A stretch of 64,000 nt of DNA, from assembly GCA_021442155.1 (NCBI GenBank), contig JAKCPB010001447.1, positions 91,180-155,179 on the forward strand, given 5' to 3'. Below are positions 11,662-21,210 of this stretch, one piece after another. The first letter of the stretch is position 1; each line of letters starts with the position of its first letter. This DNA comes from Cymbidium sinense (Eukaryota > Streptophyta > Magnoliopsida > Asparagales > Orchidaceae). The notes under the pieces are model-generated. The model searched no databases. It was not told where the DNA came from and saw only the letters and a program-made list of their open reading frames with translations. A program made the translations under genes and the position numbers.

Positions 11662-13327
11662 TTAGGGTTTAGGTTTAGGTTTAGGTTTATTAGGTTTTAG
11701 GGTTTAGGTTTATTTTCTATTTATTTAGTTACTTTAGGTTTAAGTTTAGGTTTTAATTTTATGGTTTAGGGTTTAGTTTAGGTTATTTATGGTTTATTTT
11801 GGGGTTTTAGTTTATTTTATTTATGTTTTTAGGGTTTAGGGTTTAGGGTTTAGGGTTTAGGTTTAGTTTAGGGTTTATTTAGGATTTATGGTTTTTTAAA
11901 TTGTAAATTAGTTTATTTAGTTTACTTAGTTTATTTATTATTTATTTAAGTTTATTTTTTATTTTTATTTTTATTTAGGTCTATTTTTTTAGTTTAGTTT
12001 ATTTATTTTAGTTTAGTTTTTTTATTTTAATTTATTTTTTATGTTTAGGTTTAGGTTTAGGTTTTAGTTGAGTTTTATTTTTATTTTATTTTTTAGATTT
12101 AAGTTTTATTTTTTATTTTTAGGTGCAAGTTTAAGTTTTTATTTTTATTTTTTTAGGTTTAAGTTTTATGGTTTTATTTTAGGTTTATTTTTAGTTTATT
12201 TCATTTATTTAGTTTAGGTTTAGGTTTAGGTTTAGTTTATTTTAGGATTAGGTTTGGTTTTATTTATTTTAGTTTAGGTTTATGTTTATTTTATTTTTGT
12301 TTATGTTTTTTATTTAGGTTTAGGTTTTTTAGTTTAGGGTTTAGGTTTTAATTTTATTTATTTTAGATTTTATTTTAAGGTTTATTTTTAGGTTTAGGTT
12401 TTATTTAGTTTTTAAATTTTATTTTAGGTTAATTTTTTTTATTTTATTTTACGTTTAGTTTTATTTTATTTAGGTTTTCTATTCTTAGGTTTATTTTATT
12501 TTTAGTTTAGTTTAGGTTTTATTTATTTTATTTTAATTTATTTTATTAATTTATTTTATTTTACTTTAGGTTTAAGTTTATGTTTTAGTTTATATTTTTA
12601 TTTTCTTTTATTATTTTATTTTATTTAGGTTTAGGTTCTTTTATTTATTTTATTTGGACATTTTATTTAGTTTGGGTTTAGGTGTTTAGATTTTTAGGGT
12701 TTAGGGTTTAGGGTTTACGGTTTAGGGTTTTATGATTTAGGGTTTTAGGGTTTAGGGTTTAGTATTTAGGTTTAGGTTTTTTTAGTTTTTTTTTAGAGGT
12801 TTTTAGGTTTGGTTTAGTTAGGTTTAGGTAGTTTAGTTTTGGTTAGTTAGTTTAGGTTTATTTAGTTTAGGTTTTATTTTTTAGGTTTATTTAGGTTTTA
12901 GGTTTAGGTTTATTAGGTTTAGGTTAGGGTTTAGGTTTTTTTTAGATTTTAGAGTTTAGGTTTAGGTTTTATTTTATTTATTAGGTTTATTATTTAGGTT
13001 TAGTTTAGTTTTTAGGTTTAGGTTTAGGTTAGGTTAGGTTTAGTTTAGGAGTTTTAGGGTTTTATTTAGGTTTAGGTTTAGTTTTAGTTTAGGGTTTATA
13101 GTTTAGGTTTTATAGTTTTAGGTTTAAGTTTTAGTTTTAGTTTAGGTTTTATTTAAATTTAGGTTTAGTGTTTAGGTTTATGTTTTAGTTTATTTTAGGT
13201 TTATTTTAGGTTTAGTTTAGTTTTAGGTTTAGGGTTTACGATTTTGGGTTTAAGGATTTTAGGGTTTTAGGTTTAGGGTTAAAGTTTTAATTTTGGGTTT
13301 AGGGTTTCTTGATTTTTTATTTCTACA
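11662..13327 (+). repeat. TTTAGGG tract, T-rich block, TTTAGG tract
   Basis: Telomere-like 11,662-11,900, T-rich 11,920-12,690 (duplicate of about 1,080-1,870), telomere-like 12,690-13,320. The last tract is mostly TTTAGG hexamers with scattered indels. No gene is visible. Confidence 0.87.
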
Positions 13328-13792
13328 AAGAACAAATTCGTATTCAACATTTCCTCTTTTTGATTTGATCAGCCAAGCAACACACTAAGTTTTTTAAGAC
13401 ACAAGCAATGAAATAGATAAAAAATAAGCATGCATAGAGCAAATCAGAAACCATGGATAACTATAATTGTCTTTACTGTGAAGACACAGTTCCATAAGCA
13501 GCAGATCGGATCAGCCGTTCTTCAGTTTCTCTAGTTTCCATCAGAACCACCCGACCTTTTGAGTAGAGGTATCCATGATCATATCCAAGATCTCTCCCTC
13601 CACCACCACCACGGTTGTAACCTCCATCTCTCCTCCAGCCTCAGAACCTCCGCTTTCGACCACCCTCCATATCCACCGGGGCGTCAGATCCCCCACCATG
13701 CGATAAGCACCACCTAGCCTTCACCTCCACCGCCAGATCTAGATTGAGCCTGGTTGACGGTGATGTTCCTGCCATCAAGGTTCTGCGTATTC
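13328..13792 (-). pseudogene. GRP 3'-exon module, copy 6
   Basis: One of the better-preserved copies. The RRM C-terminus reads NTQNLDGRNITVNQAQSR, then SGGGGEG and a stop; with small frame corrections the glycine-rich region and a tail ending in SKGRGGSDGN-stop-RN can be followed. This matches the end of plant GRP7/GRP8-class RNA-binding proteins, whose tails commonly end SRGGGGSDGxWRx. The RRM core (RNP1, RNP2) and start codon are absent. The LINE at 13,805 begins 12 bases beyond the upper end of this module, inside the first telomeric repeat. Confidence 0.85.
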
Positions 13793-13797
13793 TTAGG

Positions 13798-13807
13798 GTT
13801 TAGATTT
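13798..13807 (+). repeat. Candidate LINE target-site duplication, left copy
   Basis: GTTTAGATTT lies at the 3' (poly-A) end of the LINE and is matched by GTTTAGATTT at 21,201-21,210 beyond its 5' end. Overlap with the poly-T run and the repeat background make this weak evidence. Confidence 0.4.
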
Positions 13808-13812
13808 TTTTT

Positions 13813-15365
13813 AAGTAAATTAGGGGAATTTTATTGCCACAAAGAAAATGTACAAAGTCCTTAGAGTGGGTAAATCTCTAAACTAATTCTCAAAGTGCCA
13901 TAATAAGTCCTAGAGATAAAACCCATAACTTTACAATAATATATGGAAAAATAAAAGCAAAATCGACATCAACAACATATCCATGTTCACAATACAACAT
14001 CCACTAGGTCCTTTTGATACTAGCAGATCCATCACGCAATATTCTCCCAACCTATAAAAGAAATCTTCAACATACTAGTGAAAGAATCGGTAAAATTAAG
14101 CAAGCATAAAAGAGATGAGCAAAGAAAAAAAAAGCTCTTACAATCATCTCAAGAACAACACTATATGTAAGCATCAAACTTAGAAGGGTTACAATTACAT
14201 ATACTACTAAAAAAGAAGATAAAGAGGAAAACATTAAGGCCATTATTGATAGCATACCTCTTTAAGCCCATCATCCTAAGTCCATCATCCTGCAAGGCTA
14301 TAAACTCCTCCAAGCAGCAGACATAAAACCACCAAACCACCAAAACAAATAAGCCAATAAAGCAATCAACCAAACATCATGGACATCAACAGAAGTGAGG
14401 AACACAATCAAAGCCATCAGAGGAATAAAACATCAAGGGAGCAAGCATCATGACCTTAACAACACAAACCAAAAACCAAGACCAAAAGAAAACACACAAG
14501 AATATATCCTCGATAAAAAATAGGAAAGCGAAAATCACCTATACCAAAAAAGTGATGCGAGCAAGAGAGGAAACCATATAAGAGTAGGTCAACCCACATG
14601 TCAACAACTAGAAAGAAAGGCCAAAATAGCCACCCATCCAACCAACTCAGACCCAACATAGCCTCTAGTCAACCACCAGAGAAAATCAAAATCGGAAGAC
14701 CAACAACATCCATCATGCTAAAACAACCCAAGACAACCAAGGGTAGAAAAAATAATAAGTCCACCAAAGCGGAAAATTGATCTAGGTGAGATAAATACCC
14801 AACCAAAAACAAAATGAAGTAAAGATAGTAGAGACTCAATCCATCGAATAGCAATATAAGTCACCAAAGATAGCAAAAGGAAGAGAAATATCAATGAGTG
14901 AAAGCATCATAATGACAACCAAGTTAGGAACCAATGCACCAAACCATGTCACTAGATTCGAAAGCAAAACAATAACCACTAAATAGCCATCAACCAACCA
15001 ACCTAAAATAACAACAAAAATAAAACAACTATATCCAAAGAGGAAGACCATTACAAGAAGAGGTCAAAACCAAAACTAAAAAGCCAAACCGCAAAATTGA
15101 CCCTCAAACCCAATCCAAAAAAAAAAGAGTCAACAAATAAGTTTCACCTTTCCAAATCCAATCCAAAATTAGACCATCAACATCCCTTCTAATCTGCCCC
15201 CAATAGAAGCAGAGAAACCATCCAACACAACTAGCCAGCTAACCAACCCAACACAGGCCCATGAGTGAAAATAAGCAAATGGCCACAACCCAGAGAGGGT
15301 TTAACAAAGGGGAACCAAAAGCAATGGCTCATCAAAAACCAATTGAAATTACCAAGAAAAGAAAA
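13813..15365 (-). other. LINE copy 1 3' UTR
   Basis: A stretch of about 1.5 kb with no conserved domain in any frame. It lies between the RNase H stop and the poly-A tail. The plus strand is rich in CCAACCAACC and AAAACCAA words, so the transcript would be U- and G-rich. The short frames found on both strands here (for example 14,067-14,659 minus) show no recognisable motif and are not reported as genes. It aligns with 59,740-61,620 in copy 2, which holds about 270 extra bases. Confidence 0.75.
13830..13835 (-). promoter_or_regulatory. Polyadenylation signal AATAAA of LINE copy 1
   Basis: AATAAA on the minus strand, about 18 bases before the poly-A remnant. The same place in copy 2 (59,755-59,760) reads AATATA. 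Confidence 0.6.
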
Positions 15366-15839
15366 TTATAATCTTAGATAAGGTAATCTAGTGTTATCCA
15401 GATTGACCAAACACCTTAATAGTTTAGGCAAATTTTGATTGTCAAATAAAGTGAAATCAGTTAAGTTGGCACCTAATGTAGCCATGAAATTAGCACAAGC
15501 ATTACCATCAGAAAGGATATGAGAAATTCTATAATAAACTTGAGAAAGAAGATTTTTAGTATGATTACGAAGATAAAATAAATCAGCATTTCCTTTTCTA
15601 TTAGAGTTTAGCATGCCAAGAAGCATGAGAACATCAACTTCAATCCAGATGTTGAGGAAACCTTTATTCAAACAAATTTCAATAACTTTATTGACAGGCA
15701 TAAGCTCAACATAGATAATAGAGCAGGCTTTGAGAGGATACACAAAAGCACAAATGAGAGAACCTTTAGAATCCTTAAGAATACCACCACAACCATATTT
15801 ATTGGAAGCAATAGAACCATTATTATTCACTTTAATCAA
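15366..15839 (-). pseudogene. LINE copy 1 RNase H domain
   Basis: A 157-codon open frame matching the plant LINE RNase H: IKVNNNGS (normally NTDGS), GCGGILKDS, VELMPV, NIWIEVDVLMLL and SHILSDGNACANF. In life RNase H removes the RNA strand during reverse transcription. Of the four acidic residues expected, the first (D of TDG) is N and the last (D of NACAD) is N, while E in VEL and D in EVD remain, so the site is probably dead. The frame begins after an in-frame stop that separates it from the upstream zf-RVT part. Copy 2 keeps the two residues lost here. Confidence 0.9.
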
Positions 15840-15857
15840 ATTTTTTTTGAGTTTGAT

Positions 15858-16620
15858 CTAATGGATAATCTTGGCTCTTTTATAAGAGAGAACATCAGGG
15901 AGAATGACACCCACAAATTTATAGCCTCTAAAATGAATGTTACTAATAAGATTGGAATTAAACAAATCATGAATTTTTTCTTTTGTTTTAGCCAGGATCC
16001 TTTTATGGCTTATAGGAATACCACAATATTTAGCATCATTTTTGTCCATTCAGATGAACCAGATAAAGGTGATAGCAACTAGAACTTTGATATGACCTTT
16101 CACACTTTTTTGTAAACAAACTACATGAAGTTGATATATGGAAAGGGAGCCATGAAAGTAGTTGGTATTAAATAAATCATCATACCATAACAATAATTTA
16201 GAAGCAATAGCACCATTAACAAAAAACATGATTAACATTTTCAATATGAAAGCAACAATAGCACTTTGAAGGCAAATAAAACTCTTTATTCCAGAGCAAA
16301 GAGTCAACATGAATAAAGTTATTCAAAATCCTCCAAGCTAAAACTAAATAAGAAATGGGAATCATATTGTTCCAAAGTTTAATGAAAACATTAGAGGAGT
16401 TTTGCTTATCTCTAATAAAAGTCCAAACCTCTTTAACAAAAAAATAACCATTGTAAGAAAGCTTAAAGAGAATTTGGTCAAGTTTGTTAAAGAAAATAGA
16501 GATATTTCTAAAGTTATCTAAATGAGAAATAGGGATATAATTCTCAAGTCTGTTCTCATTCCAAGTGTTATTATGCAAGAAAGAGTTAACTTTGATAGTT
16601 GCAGTAGAGTGGGTAGATAA
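15858..16620 (-). pseudogene. LINE copy 1 zf-RVT and linker region of ORF2
   Basis: Fragmented over three frames. The first part (16,578-16,216) holds WNENRLENYIP, GYFFVKEVWTFIRD, then LAWRILNNFIHVDSLLW and the zinc-binding cluster CYCCFHIENVNHVFC of the zf-RVT family found after the RT in plant LINEs. It continues in another frame as NGAIASKLLLWYDDLF and TFIWFI, then WMDKNDAKYCGIP in a third. At least two frameshifts plus a stop before the RNase H break it. The role of zf-RVT is thought to be nucleic-acid binding. Confidence 0.85.
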
Positions 16621-17149
16621 AAGGGAGACAATAGAGCCATTGACAATCTAATTATCTTGCCAAAAGAAAGAAAAACCCAAATGAATTCCCTAAGATATTA
16701 AGGGTTTAGGAACTTTTTTAATGGACCAAAGCCTTTTCCAAACCAGAGAGTCACCAACTTTAAAATCACAGATAAGAGGGTGTTTACCTTGGAAATATTT
16801 TTTTCATCATAAAATTAACCCCAAGGCTATCATTCTTTCTAAAATTCCACCAGAGCCTATGAGAGAAGGCAGTAATAGCTTCACGAATCAATTTGCAATC
16901 GAGACCACCTTTACCCAAGGGACCATGACATTTATGCCAGGAAGTCCAATGCATTCTTTTAGTAGAATTATTGGATCACCAAAAAAATTTATTAAGCAAG
17001 CAATCAATTTTGATAAGAGTAGCATTAGTGGGATAATAGTTTGAATCAAATAAAGAGGCATTGAATTGAGAGTGCTTCAAGAATAGTGAGCCTGCCACCA
17101 AAGGAAAGTAAATGAAATTCCTAAATAGAAATTTTATTTAAATTTTTTT

Positions 17150-18403
17150 GAATTAACTTATCCAAAAGATTGGCAAGATTTGAATTCACAACTTTAAAAG
17201 AGGAGCACTTAAGTACTTAAGAGGAAGGAGTTGATTTTTAAAGTTAGTGATATGTAAGATTTGATTAATTTTATTATTGGAGATGCTTGAAGAAGTAATA
17301 AAACAACTTTTGTTATCATTGATAGATAGACTACTTTCTCTACCAAATTTATTTTAAAAAATCTTGAGATTCTTGATATGATGAATAGAAGCATTGTAAA
17401 AACTAATGAAGTCATCTACAAAGCTTAAATGAGAAACAAGAAGGCCACCAAGAGTTTTGTAATACATACTAGGATTATTTAAGAATAGATCATTGATGCT
17501 CTTAGATAAGTACTCAACAATAATAATAAATAAGAAATGAGATAGAGGATCCTTTTATCTTAGTCCATGGGAAGAAGGAAAGAATCCTAAGCCTTCCCCC
17601 ATGAAGAAAAATAGAAAACCATGCATTATTAATATATATTTAAAAAAAAAGATAAATTTATTAGAAAACCCAAAAAAATTCAGAATATGAATAAGGAAAT
17701 CCCAAGAGATATTGTCAAAAGATTTGTTAATATCTAATTTGAACAAAATGTTGCCACCTCTAGTTTAACATCTAAATAATGAATTAATTCCTAAGCAAGT
17801 AAAATATTATCAAAAATAGATCTATGTCTAACAAAAGTAGTTTGGTTTAGACAGATAATCCTATGAAGTAAAGGACTGAGCCTATTAGTTAGAATTTTGA
17901 AAATCAACTTATTGAAGAAGGTGCATGGACTAATAGGTCTAAAATCACTCCAATAGTTTGGATTATCTTTCTTAGGTATGAGAACAATAGAAGTTCTAGA
18001 AAAATATCTAGGAAAAGGATTACCATTAAAAAAAAATCTAACTAAATCATTTTTAATAATATACCAGCATTTTTGAAAAAAAATGGGGGAAACCCTCAAC
18101 CATTAATAGAATCTATGTTCAAGTTATTAAGAACTTTAAAATTTCCTTTTAATTAGGTACAATAATAAGCAAATCATTATCATTATTGGTTATAAAAGAA
18201 ATAATCAAGTGTGATTTAGAAATATCTTCAAAAGAGAAACTCTTATTAAGCATATTTCTAAAGTAATTAATGGTTGAATCCTTAATATTATTATTCTTCA
18301 TAATCCATTCTCCATTATCATCTTTAATTTTTTGAATATTATTTAAAGCTCTCTTTTTATTAACTAAAGCATGGAAATATCTAGTATTTCTATCACCATC
18401 CAC
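17150..18403 (-). pseudogene. LINE copy 1 reverse transcriptase domain
   Basis: Reverse transcriptase pieces in order: MDGDRNTRYFHALVNKKRA (18,403 downward); FFQKCWYIIKND, TSIVLIPKKDNPNYWSDFRP and TNRLSPLLHRII (18,099-17,791); motif A as FKLDINKSFDNISW with the catalytic Asp codon at 17,732-17,734; FFPSSHGLR; and motif C as FVDD with its Asp codons at 17,411-17,416. All three catalytic Asp codons survive, but the frame is broken by stops (one right after SSHGLR near 17,555) and shifts. It copies LINE RNA into DNA at the nicked target in an active element; this one cannot be translated whole. Confidence 0.92.
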
Positions 18404-18649
18404 AATATGTTTGCTAGTAGCTTTTTAGCACTAATAAGTCTCTTTCATATTTTGAAAATTTACAAGTTTATCTTTTTCCTCAGTCAAGTGATTAATCTTA
18501 GTAGGATCAGACATAACAGAGACTTCAAGATCACAAACCATTTCCTTGATATTAGCAAAAAAGTTTTTAAAATAATGCTTGTTCCATAGACCCAGATTTT
18601 GTTTAAGCCTTTTAAGCTTAAACCAAAATCTATTCATTCCCATAATCAA

Positions 18650-19410
18650 ATTGTCAGGATGTAAGGGAGCTTTCCAATTGTTAGCACATTAAAGAAATTA
18701 ATATGCTTTGAATCCACATGTCTAAATCTAAAATGAGAGAAATTTTTAATATATTAGAGTTATCTATAATAGAAACCAAAAGAAGATCATGATCGATAAG
18801 GTTCGCTTAAATGATCAAAGTAATAGGCCAATGTGTAATCCAATGAGTAATAAAAAGAATACAGTCCAACCTTTGCCAATTAAAATTTGAACCCTTAAAG
18901 CCAATATCAATCAAATTGCAATCAACGATCTTATTGGAAAATTCTTCTATGGAATGAATATTAGTAGAGAAACCACTTATTCATTCAAAAGAGAATAAAA
19001 TAGTGTTGAAATCCCCCACCAGCAAACCACGGTTTATTGATAGAGGTAGCAAAATTTTTCAAATTTTCCTAAAGAAGATTTCTACCAGATCTTTTACAGG
19101 ATGCATAGACAAAAGAGCCCAAAACACAATCATCACCATAAGATATTTGAGCATTGACAACTTGTTGAAAATCATCAAGAATAGAAACCACCACAAAATT
19201 ATTCCAAAAAAACCAAATTTTATTACTAACATTAGAGAAAAATTTATTGAAACCGATCATTCTAGCAACATGGTTAATTTTTTTTGCATGAATAAGAGCC
19301 TTCAAAATAATAAGTAATGAAATATTATGAATACGACAAAGGTTTCTAATATGATTACGAATATACTGGGTATGGATCCCTCTAACATTCCAAATAGGAA
19401 AATTAAACAT
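18650..19410 (-). pseudogene. LINE copy 1 endonuclease domain (start of ORF2)
   Basis: ORF2 probably begins at the Met of MFNFPIWNVRGIHTQYIR, 30 bases after the ORF1 stop. The AP-endonuclease-like domain would nick target DNA for target-primed reverse transcription. WNVRG is kept. The next block reads LLIILKALIHAKKI where the family has LLxILEP, so the catalytic Glu is Lys. FVYASCKRSGRNLL fits the YASxxRxxRxxLW block. Further on, IGFKGSNFNWQR and LIDHDLLLV correspond to GxxFTWxN and LxSDHxPLL; the Ser before the catalytic Asp-His is Ile. Frameshifts separate the parts. The element was therefore disabled by substitution as well as by stops. Confidence 0.88.
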
Positions 19411-19439
19411 AAGGAAATAAAAAAGGGGTTAAGAAAAGG

Positions 19440-21060
19440 TTAATTAAAAGAGTAGAGGGAGGTCACTGTAGATCTAGTATTTTTGGAAAATTTTTGAGGG
19501 ATGTTTTTAACTTTCTTTTTCTTTTTAGCATGATAAGTTTGGAATCCAATTCCTTTTCCCATAGAATCATCATCCATTAAGGATTTAGCAACATTAGTCA
19601 CAGATTTAGGGGAAGTCTTCTGTATAGAAGTGAGTTCTCCTTCTTCCAAGTTATTAGAATTTATTAGAGGAAAATGAGCATCGGGTATATGAAGCAAGGG
19701 AGCCGAAACAGATTTATTAAGAAGGCAAGTGTGAACATCTATCCCTTCTTGTTCAATACCCAGATTATGTGACTAAACCAAATCTTTTTGAGAAATTAAA
19801 TCATCCTTAACTAAAGTAAAGTCAAGGTTTTCAAACTGAATATCATGAGAAAACAAATCCATATTTTCCCTTGAATTTGAATGATGCATAACATTGATAT
19901 CCTGATTAATATTTTCAATTAAAGCATCATTTTTGTTAATAAAAAATAGTAAGGATGTGAGGATCAACTTAGAGAAAAAATATTTGTCAACAAAAGTTTA
20001 GAAAAATTATTATTTTCCACATTAGAAACCTTCAATTGCATAGCAAAAATAAGAGGTAAAATAACCTTATTAGGAACATTCAATGAATCATTTTTTTTAC
20101 AATTAACTTTTGATATTTAACATTAGTGACCTAGGGTTAGGAATAATAGTTTCCTTAACAGGAATTTTCTTTTTTAGGTGAGGATGCAGAATGAAACATT
20201 CAAAATTATAGTGCCCGTGGATTTTACAATGAGAACAAAAGACAGGGAAATTTTTAAAATCAACTTTCTGCATATAATAATAATTTTTAGATCCTAACTA
20301 GATTTCTTTGGGGTGTTTCTTGGTAATGTCCAATTCAATAAGGAATCCAACCAGAGAAGGTCAAGATTATGTAGCTGATGCTTGATCAATTTGTAATGGC
20401 CGACCAAATAAAGCACTCATAGAAAAAAGGAATTGATGATTAATGAAATGAATTCACATATTGGGAGAGAAATCAAACCAATGATTGGAGATTCTTCCTA
20501 ATATAAAATAATGGAGTCCATTTTAGTAACCTCATTTGGAAATTGAAAACAAAATAAGAACGATGAGCAAAAACACATGAGTATTCCAAATTGTTTATTA
20601 ATTGAATCAAAATGTGGGGAGGATCAATTAAACCAATCATAAAAGCACGCAAAAGGTTCAGACTATGAAAGAAATAGCAAATGTTTTCCAAATTGTCCTA
20701 TGAAGAGTAAACTTTCCAACCAATGTGAATTCAAATGGCTTAGCAAGCTTTTCCATAATTAGATCAGAGCACATAACCTTAGGCATGCCTCGAAAAGAAG
20801 TGAACATAAGTTCCAAGGACTCACATGAACAGTTATCCTTACTAAAAAGGATGTCTTTGAATGATTTCAAAGAAGCCAAAGCCAAAGTAGTTGATGCCCT
20901 AGTAGGATCCATTGGTTCCATCAGTTTCCCCCACAGAATCATCAGGGAAGATGCCAAGCCACGGTGTCACTCCAAGTAAAACATGAAAGCGCCAACGTCC
21001 ATCGATTCCAGAAGGAATCCAGTGAGAATCATGCCAAATAGCCATCAAGCAGTGATCAAA
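19440..21060 (-). pseudogene. LINE copy 1 ORF1 (DUF4283-like and zinc knuckle)
   Basis: Broken ORF1 encoding the RNA-binding protein of the element. A plausible start lies near 21,045 (MAIWHDSHWIPSGIDGRW). The DUF4283-like block reads FHSLNLLRAFMIGLIDPPHILIQL and FQMRLLKWTPLF (about 20,690-20,490). A CCHC zinc knuckle reads FCSHCKIHGHYNFEC (Cys codons at 20,235-20,237, 20,226-20,228 and 20,196-20,198). The C-terminus is basic (KKKKKVKNIPQKF) and ends at 19,440, just before ORF2. Several frameshifts divide it, and the middle is hard to follow. DUF4283 plus zinc knuckle is the usual ORF1 of plant L1 elements. Confidence 0.85.
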
Positions 21061-21200
21061 AAGCTAAAAATGAGATGGGAAAAAGAAAATCACCAGAGCA
21101 GGAGGTTGAGGGCTCCGACGGTGGGTGGGTTTGGTGATGTGCACAAAGGATAGGGACGTAGTCAATGTGAGCTGATTGCTAGAGCTAACTTGGAATTTAA
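21061..21200 (-). other. LINE copy 1 5' UTR
   Basis: Region upstream of the ORF1 start with no frame of note. The boundary with the telomere-like repeat is about 21,196-21,200, judged from where TTTAAGTTTAG words resume. No promoter element can be named with confidence. Confidence 0.5.
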
Positions 21201-21210
21201 GTTTAGATTT
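21201..21210 (+). repeat. Candidate LINE target-site duplication, right copy
   Basis: GTTTAGATTT, matching 13,798-13,807 at the other end of the element. The sequence after it (ATTAGCTCTTAGGGTTTAAG) continues as the normal post-GRP repeat does elsewhere, for example at 23,573 and 27,228. Confidence 0.4.

Larger units (their letters stand above)
13805..21200 (-). mobile_element. Plant L1-type LINE, near full length, inactive (copy 1)
   Basis: Non-LTR retrotransposon of about 7.4 kb reading right to left. Order in transcript direction: 5' UTR (about 21,200-21,060), ORF1 (about 21,060-19,440), ORF2 with endonuclease (19,410-18,650), reverse transcriptase (about 18,400-17,150), zf-RVT (16,580-16,050) and RNase H (15,839-15,366), then a 3' UTR of about 1.5 kb. 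A poly-A remnant (eight T on the plus strand, 13,805-13,812) and an AATAAA signal mark the 3' end. This domain order, including a C-terminal RNase H, is typical of plant L1 elements. Many frameshifts and stops make it non-autonomous now. It sits inside the TTTAGGG junction of GRP module 6. A second copy starts at 59,727. Confidence 0.93.

Noticed and set aside
11379..11700. Overlapping frames on both strands rich in His, Thr, Ser or Val and Met (also 23,271-23,537, 40,857-41,264, 57,375-57,676)
   Set aside because: They are wrong-frame or antisense readings of the GGN-rich GRP module, as shown by the correct frame giving Gly runs and RRM-end motifs.
14067..15051. Several hydrophobic minus-strand frames of 60-71 codons and one basic plus-strand frame
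   Set aside because: They lie in the 3' UTR of the LINE, show no known motif, and are not preserved in the second LINE copy.
16721..17044. Plus-strand frame of 107 codons
   Set aside because: Antisense to the LINE ORF2 between RT and zf-RVT; the minus strand carries the recognisable element sequence.
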